Assembly: GCF_003173575.1 (NCBI RefSeq)
Contig: NZ_QGNY01000004.1
Coordinates: 1 to 64,000 of the forward strand
Direction: 5' to 3'
DNA: 64,000 bases
Source of the DNA: Pedobacter paludis
Lineage (GTDB): Bacteria; Bacteroidota; Bacteroidia; Sphingobacteriales; Sphingobacteriaceae
A program made the position numbers and the translations under genes. The stretch's first letter is position 1, and the number at the start of each line of letters is the position of its first letter. Shown piece by piece: positions 24,375 to 32,849 of the stretch. The notes beneath the pieces are model-generated. The model was not told where the DNA came from, made no database searches, and saw nothing but the letters and a program-made list of their open reading frames with translations.

Positions 24375-25700
24375 ATGAACGCATTTGAAATAACGGGCGG
24401 AATTAAATTAAAAGGCGAAATTACTCCACAGGGTGCCAAAAATGAAGCATTACAGATTTTATCAGCAGTTTTGCTTACAGAGCAGAAAATTACGATCAGC
24501 AATATTCCCGATATTAAGGATGTAAATAAATTAATTGAACTGTTAGGCGATTTGGGAGTTGCTGTTGAACGTATTAACAAAGACACTTATACCTTTGAAG
24601 CTAAAAATATCGATTTAAATTTTTTCGAATCGGATACTTTTAAAGCAAAGGGCGGTGGTTTACGTGGATCGATTATGATTGTTGGTCCATTATTGGCCCG
24701 TTTTGGTAAAGCCGCAATACCTAAACCCGGAGGCGATAAAATTGGGAGAAGAAGACTGGATACGCATTTTATAGGTTTCGAAAAACTCGGTGCAAAATTC
24801 GTTTATGATAGCAAAAAAGCTTTTTTTAATGTTGATGCAACAGATTTAAAAGGCGCTTATATTCTATTAGACGAAGCTTCGGTTACCGGAACGGCTAACA
24901 TTGTTATGGCAGCGGTTTTGGCAAAGGGAACAACCACAATTTACAATGCTGCCTGCGAACCTTATTTACAGCAACTTTGTAAAATGCTGAACCGAATGGG
25001 TGCAAAAATCTCTGGAATTGGATCAAACCTGCTCACCATCGAAGGTGTTAAAGTTTTAGGTGGAACAGAACACAGAATGTTGCCTGATATGATCGAAATT
25101 GGATCATTCATTGGTATGGCTGCAATGACAGAATCTGAAATCACCATTAAAAATGTTTCTTATGATGAGCTTGGTGTAATACCTGAGGTTTTCAAAAAAT
25201 TAGGTATAAAATTAGAACGTAGAGGTGATGATATTTATGTTCCTTCTCAGAAACATTACGAAATTGATACTTTTATTGACGGTTCAATTTTAACCATTGC
25301 CGATTCTCCATGGCCAGGTTTTACTCCCGATTTATTGAGTATTGTATTGGTTGTGGCCACACAAGCGAAAGGGAACGTTTTAATCCACCAGAAAATGTTT
25401 GAGAGCCGTTTGTTCTTTGTGGATAAACTGATCGATATGGGTGCTCAAATTATTCTTTGCGACCCGCACCGTGCTACGGTTAATGGTATTGATAAAAAAT
25501 ATAAACTTCGTGGTATCAGCATGACTTCGCCCGATATTAGAGCGGGTGTTTCCTTGTTAATTGCCGCTTTATCTGCCGAAGGAAAATCGACCATTTATAA
25601 CATCGAACAAATAGAGCGTGGTTACCAGGATATTGATACTCGCTTACGTGCACTAGGTGCTCAAATTAAGCGTGTAAACGCTGATGCACCAAGCCATTAA
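24375..25700 (+). CDS. murA: UDP-N-acetylglucosamine 1-carboxyvinyltransferase
   Basis: First committed step of peptidoglycan synthesis: transfer of enolpyruvate from PEP to UDP-GlcNAc. The 441 residues start FEITGGIKLKGEITPQGAKNEALQ, which carries the catalytic Lys-Asn pair. The flexible loop reads KPGGDKIGRRRLDTHF. The residue at 121, equivalent to Cys115 of E. coli MurA, is Asp. C-to-D at this site keeps activity but prevents covalent attack by fosfomycin, as known from Mycobacterium and Chlamydia. A Rho-independent terminator follows at 25722-25757. Confidence 0.96.
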   Translation: MNAFEITGGIKLKGEITPQGAKNEALQILSAVLLTEQKITISNIPDIKDVNKLIELLGDLGVAVERINKDTYTFEAKNIDLNFFESDTFKAKGGGLRGSIMIVGPLLARFGKAAIPKPGGDKIGRRRLDTHFIGFEKLGAKFVYDSKKAFFNVDATDLKGAYILLDEASVTGTANIVMAAVLAKGTTTIYNAACEPYLQQLCKMLNRMGAKISGIGSNLLTIEGVKVLGGTEHRMLPDMIEIGSFIGMAAMTESEITIKNVSYDELGVIPEVFKKLGIKLERRGDDIYVPSQKHYEIDTFIDGSILTIADSPWPGFTPDLLSIVLVVATQAKGNVLIHQKMFESRLFFVDKLIDMGAQIILCDPHRATVNGIDKKYKLRGISMTSPDIRAGVSLLIAALSAEGKSTIYNIEQIERGYQDIDTRLRALGAQIKRVNADAPSH

Positions 25701-25721
25701 AAGTTAAAAATAGCTTAATTC

Positions 25722-25757
25722 AAAACGCCCAAGCAAGAAATTACTTGGGCGTTTTTA
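25722..25757 (+). terminator. Rho-independent terminator after murA
   Basis: The arms AAACGCCCAAG (25723-25733) and CTTGGGCGTTT (25744-25754) are perfect and are followed by a T run. Confidence 0.85.
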
Positions 25758-25765
25758 TTGTTATT

Positions 25766-25852
25766 CGTCATTGCGAGGCACGAAGCAATCTTAAAACGTT
25801 CGTTATTTTGAAACCCACAGCATTAAGATTGCTTCGTACCTCGCAATGACCA
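25766..25852. repeat. Palindromic repeat CGTCATTGCGAGG..., full copy 1
   Basis: The arms 25767-25794 and 25823-25850 are 28 bp long and inverted with one mismatch, around a centre of about 28 bp. A second copy with the same centre (TATTTTGAAACC) lies at 26000-26086 and a half copy at 10774. Confidence 0.85.
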
Positions 25853-25877
25853 CCGTTTTAAAAATTAGCCCTAGCTA

Positions 25878-25932
25878 GTCGTGATTTGCAATCCCGTCCT
25901 AAAAACTAAGGATCGAGATTACAAATCTCGAC
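25878..25932. repeat. Palindromic repeat GTCGTGATTTGCAATC...
   Basis: The arms 25878-25896 and 25914-25932 are 19 bp long with three mismatches, around a 17-base loop. It is a different family from the neighbouring repeats. Confidence 0.7.
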
Positions 25933-25956
25933 CAAATGAAAAAATCGTGGAAATCA

Positions 25957-25991
25957 AAACGCTCGAATAATTTTTTATTTGAGCGTTTTTA
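25957..25991. terminator. Terminator-like hairpin in the murA-CBS gap
   Basis: The arms AAACGCTCGAATAA and TTATTTGAGCGTTT pair over 14 bp with one G-T. T runs on both strands would let it work in both directions. It probably ends the minus-strand cystathionine synthase gene across an intervening repeat. Confidence 0.6.
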
Positions 25992-25999
25992 TAGTATAA

Positions 26000-26086
26000 C
26001 GTAATTGCGAGGCACGAAGCAATCTTACAACAGTCGCTATTTTGAAACCAAAGCATTAAGACTGCTTTCCTTGCAATGGCGATTAC
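26000..26086. repeat. Palindromic repeat CGTCATTGCGAGG..., copy 2
   Basis: GTAATTGCGAGGCACGAAGC at 26001 and the related right arm near 26057-26086 enclose the same centre as copy 1. The right arm is more worn, with several mismatches. Confidence 0.75.
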
Positions 26087-26092
26087 AATTAA

Positions 26093-27454
26093 TTACCCCG
26101 AAATCGCGTTAATAATATCATATTGTGTGATGATTTCGATCTTACCTGATTCATCTTCTACCAATACGGCAGAGTTTTCTTTATTAATCAAAGATGATAT
26201 TTTATCAATTGATGTATTTAAATCAACAAAAGGAAAGGTAGCGGTCATGATTTCTGAAATTGCTGCAGATTTCAAACCAGGGTTTTCCAATAAGGCCGTA
26301 AGAATATCGCTCTCCGCAACTTTTCCGACTATCATTCCTTGTTGGGTAACCGGAATCTGAGAAATATTCATCGATTTTATGGTATTAATTGCTTCTAAAA
26401 CAGATTTTGTTGCATCAAGGGTTACAATCTCTGTATTTTCTTTCTTAGCTAAAATTGATTTCGCGGTTAATTTTTCATCTTGTAAAAATCCACGTTCGCG
26501 TAACCAATCTTCATTATACATTTTGCCCATATAACGGCTTCCATGATCATGAAAGATAACGACAACAACATCTTCCGGCTTTAATTTATCTTTTAATTGG
26601 ATTAAACCACCTATGGCGGCACCCGCAGAGTTACCTACAAAAATACCTTCTTTACGAGCGATATCGCGGGTCATTAAAGCTGCATCCTTATCGGTTACTT
26701 TTTCGAACAAATCGATTACATCAAAATTTACATTTGCAGGAAGAAAATCTTCCCCGATACCTTCAGTTATGTATGGATAAATCTCATCCTTATCGAAAAT
26801 CCCGGTTTCTTTATACTTTTTGAAAACTGAACCATAAGTATCAATTCCCCAAACTTTAATGTTAGGATTTTTCTCCTTTAAATATTTTCCAGTTCCAGAA
26901 ATTGTACCTCCAGTGCCCACACCTACAACCAAATGTGTAATCTTACCTTCGGTTTGTTCCCAAATTTCAGGACCAGTTTGTTCGTAATGTGCTTGAGAAT
27001 TGGCTAAATTATCATACTGATTCGGTTTCCAAGAGTTTGGAACCTCACGCTCCAATCGAGATGAAACTGAATAATAAGAACGCGGATCTTCAGGTTCAAC
27101 ATTAGTAGGACATACAATTACCTCAGCACCGAAAGCCCTTAATGCATCTACTTTTTCTTTTGATTGTTTATCTGTAGTGGTGAAAATACATTTATAACCT
27201 TTAATTATCGCGGCCATCGCAAGTCCCATTCCTGTATTTCCAGAAGTTCCTTCTATAATAGTACCACCTGGTTTAAGCTTGCCACTTTTCTCCGCATCTT
27301 CGATCATTTTAACCGCCATACGGTCTTTAATTGAGTTGCCAGGATTTGTTGTCTCTATTTTAGCCAGAATTGTTCCTGGAACTCCCTTTGTTATTGTATT
27401 TAATTTAACCAGCGGCGTATTGCCGATGGTTTCTAAAATATTATTGTACCACAT
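26093..27454 (-). CDS. Cystathionine beta-synthase (PLP enzyme with CBS pair)
   Basis: A 453-residue enzyme that joins serine or O-acetylserine with homocysteine in transsulfuration. The catalytic domain starts YNNILETIGNTPLVKLN. The PLP lysine is K43 in NSIKDRMA, the substrate loop is GTSGNTGMG, and the phosphate loop is GTGGTISGTGKY. A C-terminal pair of CBS domains (about residues 336-453: TAKSILAKKENTEIVTLD and ISEIMTATFPFVDLNTS) probably senses an adenosyl ligand. This layout is that of cystathionine beta-synthase rather than plain cysteine synthase, though a cysteine-synthase role is possible. Confidence 0.9.
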   Translation of the reverse strand: MWYNNILETIGNTPLVKLNTITKGVPGTILAKIETTNPGNSIKDRMAVKMIEDAEKSGKLKPGGTIIEGTSGNTGMGLAMAAIIKGYKCIFTTTDKQSKEKVDALRAFGAEVIVCPTNVEPEDPRSYYSVSSRLEREVPNSWKPNQYDNLANSQAHYEQTGPEIWEQTEGKITHLVVGVGTGGTISGTGKYLKEKNPNIKVWGIDTYGSVFKKYKETGIFDKDEIYPYITEGIGEDFLPANVNFDVIDLFEKVTDKDAALMTRDIARKEGIFVGNSAGAAIGGLIQLKDKLKPEDVVVVIFHDHGSRYMGKMYNEDWLRERGFLQDEKLTAKSILAKKENTEIVTLDATKSVLEAINTIKSMNISQIPVTQQGMIVGKVAESDILTALLENPGLKSAAISEIMTATFPFVDLNTSIDKISSLINKENSAVLVEDESGKIEIITQYDIINAISG

Positions 27455-27651
27455 GCAGCAAAATTAAGCAAAGGCATTTAGTATTTTACAAACTATATTT
27501 TATTTGAAACATAATTTCGAAAATGAAAATATAATAGAATTTTATTGCATAATCTATAATAATGATAGGCATTATAGATTGATTATTGGGGGAAAAGCAA
27601 CTTTGCATCTAAGTTTTCGCAAATTATCATTGATATGTGTTTATATTTTTG

Positions 27652-27729
27652 CCGCAGATTAACAGATTAATTTAACATAGCATTTTTAATCAATTTTTGT
27701 AATAAGAAGTTTAATCTGTAAATCTGTGG
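27652..27729. repeat. Dyad CGCAGATTAACAGATTAA / TTAATCTGTAAATCTGTGG
   Basis: Near-inverted 18-bp arms at 27653-27670 and 27711-27728 lie just past the dprA stop. It belongs to the same vocabulary as the dyad at 20976-21016. Confidence 0.6.
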
Positions 27730-27735
27730 ACAAAC

Positions 27736-28830
27736 TTATGCAAGTTTATAAACCTTACCAGGTAACGAAACTATAATGCCCTGCATTTCTAAGGTGAGAA
27801 TTATAATTGCCAGTTTGCTTTGCTGAATATTTAATTCTATAGCAAGTTCATCAATGGCCAATTGGCCATTTTTGAGCGCATCAACAACTTTCTGCTCATT
27901 ACTGGTCAAGTTAATCTGTAAAGCTGTTTGAGCCTGTTTTTTCTTTTCTTTTATTTCATCATCCCAACCTAAATAATAAATCAAATCGTTAGCATTGTTA
28001 ATCAACCCTGCCCGGTTTGTTTTAATAAGAAAATTACATCCTTCAGAAAATAAATCATTTGTTCTGCCTGGAAATGCATAAACATCTTTATTGTAAGAAT
28101 TGGCAATTTCAGCGGTAATCAAGGCCCCGCCTTTTAATGATGCTTCAACAACTATCGTAGCATCTGCTATGCCTGCAATAATTCGATTCCGCTGTGGGAA
28201 GTTTTGACGATCAGGATTGGTAAGTGTTGGAAACTCGGTTAATAAACCTCCATTTAAAACCATTTTTTGGGATACTGTTTTGTGCAGCTGAGGATATAAT
28301 CGATCCAATCCATGCCCTAAAATACCTACTGTCGCAACTTCGTTCGCAATACATTCCTTATGCGCAGACACATCAATCCCATATGCCAATCCACTTACTA
28401 CCAAGACATTGTAAGGCGCCAGTACCTCAATTAACTGCTTGCAGAGATTCCGACCATACTCTGTTGCATTTCTAGTTCCAACGATGCTGAGAATTCTGGG
28501 ATGGTTTAAATTTGCAATACCTTTAAAATATAGAAGTATCGGAGAATCGAAGCAGTTTTTTAGCCGTTTCGGATAATTATCATCCGAGAAAAAAAGCACA
28601 TCTATTCCATGCTTTTCAACAAATTTCAATTCTTCTTCTGCTCGGGTTAAAGCGTTGGTCCCTAAAATAGCTTCAACTGTTTTTTCACCAATTCCGGGAA
28701 TCTGAAGCAACTGCTTTCGGCTGGCCGAAAATACGTTTTCAGCACTGCCACAATAAGCAAGCAGATTTTTGGCTGTAACCGGACCAATAGATTTTATAAA
28801 TGTTAAGGCAATTTTATGGAGCGTACTCAT
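27736..28830 (-). CDS. dprA: DNA-processing protein DprA
   Basis: Loads RecA on incoming single-stranded DNA during natural transformation. The 364 residues show a helix-hairpin-helix (LQIPGIGEKTVEAIL, about 42-56), the Rossmann-type DprA core (ILSIVGTRNATEYGRNLC, VVSGLAYGIDVSAHKEC, VGILGHGLDRLYP, FPQRNRIIAGIADATIVVEA, GALITAEIANSYNKDVYAFPG), and a C-terminal winged helix (about 300-364). Start ATG is 28830. Other competence genes are not in this window. Confidence 0.95.
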   Translation of the reverse strand: MSTLHKIALTFIKSIGPVTAKNLLAYCGSAENVFSASRKQLLQIPGIGEKTVEAILGTNALTRAEEELKFVEKHGIDVLFFSDDNYPKRLKNCFDSPILLYFKGIANLNHPRILSIVGTRNATEYGRNLCKQLIEVLAPYNVLVVSGLAYGIDVSAHKECIANEVATVGILGHGLDRLYPQLHKTVSQKMVLNGGLLTEFPTLTNPDRQNFPQRNRIIAGIADATIVVEASLKGGALITAEIANSYNKDVYAFPGRTNDLFSEGCNFLIKTNRAGLINNANDLIYYLGWDDEIKEKKKQAQTALQINLTSNEQKVVDALKNGQLAIDELAIELNIQQSKLAIIILTLEMQGIIVSLPGKVYKLA

Positions 28831-28889
28831 TAATATTTAAGCTAAGGTGAATAAATGCTTGGGATGATTTATTTCCTTTTTATCGTTGC

Positions 28890-29156
28890 CTAAAAATCAA
28901 TGTCGATTAAACTTTTTAGCGGAATATGAATGTTGTTTTTTAGCTGGATATATTTTTCTGTAACCGCCCAAACTGTAGTGTCTACTCTTTTTGGGCCAAT
29001 GGTGGTATTAAAAGTAATGGTTGCTTTAGCCTTGAATTCGTTTCCCAATCGCTGAGCTTCGGCAAGCTTTGTTTTCAGTTCATCGGTATGATCTTCTTTG
29101 GCATTTATAATATTTAGGTAGCTTATATGTTCTTTTTCTACAATTTCTATCGGCAT
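28890..29156 (-). CDS. Small hypothetical protein
   Basis: An 88-residue soluble protein with two helices (EDHTDELKTKLAEAQRLGNEFKAK) and three strands (ATITFNTTIGPKRVDTTVWAV, KYIQLKNNIHIPLKSLIDIDF). I recognise no family name. The C-terminal strands resemble small SH3-like or Sm-like barrels, but this is only a shape impression. Codon use fits its neighbours. It lies 59 bp upstream of dprA on the same strand. Confidence 0.6.
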   Translation of the reverse strand: MPIEIVEKEHISYLNIINAKEDHTDELKTKLAEAQRLGNEFKAKATITFNTTIGPKRVDTTVWAVTEKYIQLKNNIHIPLKSLIDIDF

Positions 29157-29250
29157 AGTATCTCTTTAACGATTAATGTTAAACAAGCTTATCAATTTTT
29201 TATAAAAAAAACAACCTTTAAATTGCCTTTCTTGTAATATTTAGGATAAT

Positions 29251-29277
29251 AAAAAAGCCAGCATTAATTATGCTGGC
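29251..29277 (-). terminator. Rho-independent terminator after the S41 peptidase gene
   Basis: The arms GCCAGCAT (29257-29264) and ATGCTGGC (29270-29277), with a 5-base loop, are followed on the minus strand by a T6 run. Confidence 0.85.
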
Positions 29278-29299
29278 CCTTAATTTTAAGCAAATTCTT

Positions 29300-30805
29300 T
29301 TATTTAAAATTCATTTTTCTGGTTTCAATCATGCCCTTAAATTCATGATTTAATTTCTCGTTTGTATTATCAATTAAAGCTCTTGATGCAGCAGAAGTAC
29401 TGCTTAAGGAATTATCTTTTAAATAAGATGTAAAGCTACCGTTTGCGGTAAAATAAAGCGCTTGGGCCAATAAAGGTTCAGCAGGGTCGCCAAAGTCTTT
29501 GCTAAGATCATCTACAACATCCTTGTCTACAGTCATCCCGTCGAAATAATCGCCAAAGTTTACAGAATTTTTAGTCTGAAACTGAGGAATATACAAATCT
29601 GATTTATTAATCCGGATAGAGAAAAAACCAACTGGCTTACCATATGTTTTACGACCGATAAGCTTAACATCCATTACGGGTTTCAGATTATTGATTAACA
29701 ACTCACTTGCCGATGCGGTAGAGCCGGTTACAATAAAATACACTCTAGATACATTCAACGAACCACGTTTTTTAAACGATTCTTGATTGCCCGCAGCCAT
29801 TGTTGGTTTATAAGAGTAATCGAAAAACGAATATAATCTTGTTACCCCATCTGTACCCTGTGCATAGAATTTTTGATTTTCCAAAATCGTAGCCTGCGCA
29901 TTTTGCATGGTCTGATTATAATATGTGGTGTACATTATCTTACCCGTTTGTGCAGATGGAGCAATTAAATTCGTTAAAACTTCTGCTGTTCCGACCGAGC
30001 CACCACCATTGTATCTTAAATCTACAATCAACTCGGTAACACCATCAGCTGTAAATTTCGCAAATGCCTGATCCAATAATGCAGATGCGTTTGTTGTGAA
30101 GCTGTTGAACACTATGTATCCCAGTTTTTTAGCTCCAACAGTATAAGTATTGGTATACAAAATTGGATTAATTGCATAAGTACCGCGATTCACGGTAACC
30201 TCTGCAGTTGTTTTATCGGGTTTTTCTACTGTTAAGGTAACAGATGGATTACTTCCAAATATTGCAGCGTTTAAAAAATCAACATCAGCTTGAGATGCCC
30301 TTGAAACCACACTGCCATTAACCTTTGTAATGGTAAACCCTCTTTTTAAATTCACTGCAGCAGAAGGAGAATTTGCATAAACATATTTAATTTTTAATAG
30401 GTTATTGGCATCAAAGTTTGCAGAAAATCCATAATCACCACCTACGCCACCTAATTGACCAGCAACAGATCCATCATCAATAAAAGAATATTTATCCTTT
30501 CCACCATTGCTTGATAAAGCTCTAATAGCCGTTACAACTTGCTCGCTTGTTGAATATTTCCGTGGATTAAAAGCATCATAGCTCGGCATACCTACATTCC
30601 AAAAGTAGGTTTGCTTTGCATAAAGAAAAATTGAATCTCTGGTTAAATAATCCCGATTGGTTGTTGGTGTTTGTAAAGTATTACTTTCAGAAACGGAACT
30701 GTCTGCATCTGCAGCAGCGTCATTTTTTTTACAAGATGTTGTAATCCCCAACACAATTAACATAAAGCACAAAAAGGCATTTTGCGCAGTAATTTTTCTA
30801 AGCAT
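29300..30805 (-). CDS. S41-family C-terminal processing peptidase lipoprotein
   Basis: A 501-residue lipoprotein. The signal peptide ends in the lipobox VLGITTSC at Cys25. An N-terminal domain with DYLTRDSIFLYAKQTYFWN, common in this phylum's S41 lipoproteins, precedes a PDZ domain (about 125-195) and the peptidase domain. KLGYIVFNSFTTNAS and ELIVDLRYNGGGSVGTAEVL are the core strands, and the catalytic Ser lies in TGSTASASELLINNL. It probably cleaves periplasmic or outer-membrane substrates. It stands just downstream of the HAD-like gene with an 8-bp gap, so co-transcription is likely. Confidence 0.9.
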   Translation of the reverse strand: MLRKITAQNAFLCFMLIVLGITTSCKKNDAAADADSSVSESNTLQTPTTNRDYLTRDSIFLYAKQTYFWNVGMPSYDAFNPRKYSTSEQVVTAIRALSSNGGKDKYSFIDDGSVAGQLGGVGGDYGFSANFDANNLLKIKYVYANSPSAAVNLKRGFTITKVNGSVVSRASQADVDFLNAAIFGSNPSVTLTVEKPDKTTAEVTVNRGTYAINPILYTNTYTVGAKKLGYIVFNSFTTNASALLDQAFAKFTADGVTELIVDLRYNGGGSVGTAEVLTNLIAPSAQTGKIMYTTYYNQTMQNAQATILENQKFYAQGTDGVTRLYSFFDYSYKPTMAAGNQESFKKRGSLNVSRVYFIVTGSTASASELLINNLKPVMDVKLIGRKTYGKPVGFFSIRINKSDLYIPQFQTKNSVNFGDYFDGMTVDKDVVDDLSKDFGDPAEPLLAQALYFTANGSFTSYLKDNSLSSTSAASRALIDNTNEKLNHEFKGMIETRKMNFK

Positions 30806-30813
30806 ATTTTATA

Positions 30814-31422
30814 TTATCTGTAAATTTCTAGTGACACAATATACGGCAAATTAATTAATTTGGATTGCTCCTCATCAAATTTATTTGCACCAACAACTAA
30901 CGCTTCATTTGACGATAAATTGTTGTTACTTAGTATGTTTATAAAAATTTCTGATTTAGGCTGCTGTAGTTCATCAGCAAAGAAAACCGTAAGATATTTT
31001 TCAAGCCCATTCCACTCTGTTTGCTTTATTTTATTAAGCTGCTGTTCGGGATCTCCAGTGGTTACAATAAAGATTTTCTTGCGATCTACAACCAACTCCT
31101 GCATAAATTCCAACATGTTTTTGTAAAGCAAAAGTTTTAATGGCAATCGGGCATTTTGGTGCAACAGATCGAAATTGTACTGGTAGCTTTCTGCAAGATC
31201 GAATTTGGCAGCTGTTTTCTGAAATAAATTATCGCTGCCATTTAATTCATATTCCAAACGCATAAATTCTAAAATTACCTGTGCGTTCTTTTGCTCAGAA
31301 TATTCTATAAATTGTGCAAAAAGATAGTATACCTGCAATAAATAATCCTTTTCTGGAAAAAGCACGTTATCCAGTTCGAATATTACAGCCTGCTTATCTT
31401 TAGCGAATTGATATGCATCCAT
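30814..31422 (-). CDS. HAD-like hydrolase with altered catalytic motif
   Basis: About 202 residues in a HAD fold. Motif I reads VIFELDNVLFPE (about residues 13-24), where the first Asp of D-x-D, the nucleophile, is Glu. Motif II is FIVTTGDPEQQ with a Thr, and a Lys (PKSEIF) and acidic motif (VVGANKFDEEQS) follow. Loss of the nucleophile suggests a non-catalytic or altered enzyme. The start is set at ATG 31422, 1 bp past the stop codon region of the preceding gene; an ATG at 31473 overlaps that gene by 50 bp. It is coupled with the gene at 31424. Confidence 0.7.
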   Translation of the reverse strand: MDAYQFAKDKQAVIFELDNVLFPEKDYLLQVYYLFAQFIEYSEQKNAQVILEFMRLEYELNGSDNLFQKTAAKFDLAESYQYNFDLLHQNARLPLKLLLYKNMLEFMQELVVDRKKIFIVTTGDPEQQLNKIKQTEWNGLEKYLTVFFADELQQPKSEIFINILSNNNLSSNEALVVGANKFDEEQSKLINLPYIVSLEIYR

Positions 31423-31423
31423 A

Positions 31424-31897
31424 TTATACCGTAAAAAGTTTAAAACATTGATTATCAAAACCAAAGACGCCATTCAGTTCTTTATACTCTGCTTTTGGAA
31501 AGCTTTGATTTGTAGAAAAAATGCATTCTCCACCAATAAAAACAGCGAAATCTGATTGCAAATCGTTTTCGGTCTTTATGTATTTCTCAATTCTATCCGC
31601 CTCGGGGAGTAAAACCTGAATGCCGTATTCTCCAAACAAAACAGAAGATTTCGAAATCGGCTGAACTTCAAAATTGTGTAATGGAATTATACAATCAATT
31701 GATTCGGTTATGCAAAAATTTAAAAGAATGTGCGCAATGCTATCCTCATTTAGCTTACCTAAACTTGCAAAGGCATATTTTTCGGTGATTACAGAAGGCA
31801 TTTCTCCATAGTCTGCTAGTAAAACAAAGTGATTTGGAAATGCTTTTAAAAGTTTAAGGGCTTTAGAATTATTTCCGCCTGTAATGAGTATTTTCAA
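31424..31897 (-). CDS. Pre-ATP-grasp-like small protein
   Basis: A 157-residue protein starting MKILITGGNNSKALKLLKAFPNHFVLLADYGEMP, a nucleotide-fold strand-turn-helix like the N-terminal domain of ATP-grasp enzymes (biotin-carboxylase type). It contains ESIDCIIPLHNFEVQPIS and ADRIEKYIKTENDL but stops before any ATP-grasp domain. It may be a free-standing pre-ATP-grasp domain or a remnant. It is directly upstream of the HAD-like gene. Its function is unknown. Confidence 0.55.
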   Translation of the reverse strand: MKILITGGNNSKALKLLKAFPNHFVLLADYGEMPSVITEKYAFASLGKLNEDSIAHILLNFCITESIDCIIPLHNFEVQPISKSSVLFGEYGIQVLLPEADRIEKYIKTENDLQSDFAVFIGGECIFSTNQSFPKAEYKELNGVFGFDNQCFKLFTV

Positions 31898-31986
31898 ATT
31901 AATTTGTGTTGAATAATAATTGTAAACGGATTAATGAAGGTTTTTGCTATGATCATATCATCCTTAAAACCTGAAAAATCCTGATC

Positions 31987-32637
31987 CTATACGATTAACC
32001 CATCTTTCATGGTCACTACCCTATCGCTTGTTTTTGCCAAGTGTTCGTTATGCGTAACAATTACAAATGTTTGCTGAAAATTGTCTCGCAGACTAACAAA
32101 AAGCTGATGAAGTGACGAGGCATTTTCTGAATCTAAATTACCAGAAGGTTCATCTGCTAAAATTATGGAGGGATTATTGACTAAAGCTCTCGCAATGGCT
32201 ACACGTTGCTGTTCGCCACCAGAAAGCTGACTTGGTTTATGGTTAACCCGATCCTTTAGTCCGAAAAGATCCAGTAATTCTAACGCTCTAGCTTCTGCCT
32301 GTTTTTTTGATTTCTTAGCTATAAATGCTGGTATACATACATTCTCTATAGCACTAAACTCGGGTAGCAAATGATGAAATTGAAAAACAAAGCCGATGTT
32401 TTGATTTCTAAAACTGCTTAGCAAATCGCCACTTAGCTTACTAATCATGGTATCCTTTAATTCTACAGTACCTTCATCAGGCTTATCTAAAGACCCCAAG
32501 ATGTGCAATAAAGTGCTTTTCCCAGCTCCAGATGGACCTATTATGCTTACAATCTCTCCTTTTTGTACTTCAAAATTTACTCCTTTTAAAATGGATAAAT
32601 TCCCATACGATTTTTTAATATCAGTGGCTTTTAGCAT
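31987..32637 (-). CDS. LolD-type ABC transporter ATPase
   Basis: A 216-residue ATP-binding subunit. Walker [10 protein letters not shown] (about 33-41), Q-loop [10 protein letters not shown], signature [15 protein letters not shown], Walker [13 protein letters not shown] and H-loop VTHNEHLA are all complete. The sequence and length fit LolD/MacB-type ATPases that power lipoprotein release or efflux with a FtsX-fold permease. No permease gene is beside it, and in this phylum the lolC/E gene is often elsewhere. Confidence 0.88.
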   Translation of the reverse strand: MLKATDIKKSYGNLSILKGVNFEVQKGEIVSIIGPSGAGKSTLLHILGSLDKPDEGTVELKDTMISKLSGDLLSSFRNQNIGFVFQFHHLLPEFSAIENVCIPAFIAKKSKKQAEARALELLDLFGLKDRVNHKPSQLSGGEQQRVAIARALVNNPSIILADEPSGNLDSENASSLHQLFVSLRDNFQQTFVIVTHNEHLAKTSDRVVTMKDGLIV

Positions 32638-32798
32638 GCTTCAAATTTAGTAAAAAAGCGCAAAGACTAAAGCAAAAAGAGGAAGGGCTAAAGCTAAAAG
32701 TTCAAAGTTAAAAACAAAGCCTAGTTCTGTGCAATCGATTAATCCGTATAATCAATCCGAAAGAAAAAATAAATTAAATCATCTTATTAAAAATAAAA

Positions 32799-32829
32799 TT
32801 TGCAATTATCATTTTCTTATTTAACTTTG
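32799..32829 (+). promoter_or_regulatory. Promoter of the 32850 operon (TTTG-N19-TAACTTTG)
   Basis: TTTG at 32799-32802, 19 bases of spacer, then TAACTTTG at 32822-32829 is a full match to the Bacteroidota consensus. The ATG follows 20 bp downstream. Confidence 0.8.
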
Positions 32830-32839
32830 AAAAACAAAG
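32825..32839 (+). promoter_or_regulatory. Putative operator CTTTG-N5-CAAAG, site 1
   Basis: A perfect 5+5+5 palindrome (CTTTGAAAAACAAAG) overlaps the -7 box and the likely transcription start. The same palindrome with one spacer change is repeated at 33804-33818, and both are followed by CACTTTTAA. The winged-helix regulator at 33488 is the obvious candidate to bind it. Confidence 0.65.
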
Positions 32840-32849
32840 CACTTTTAAA

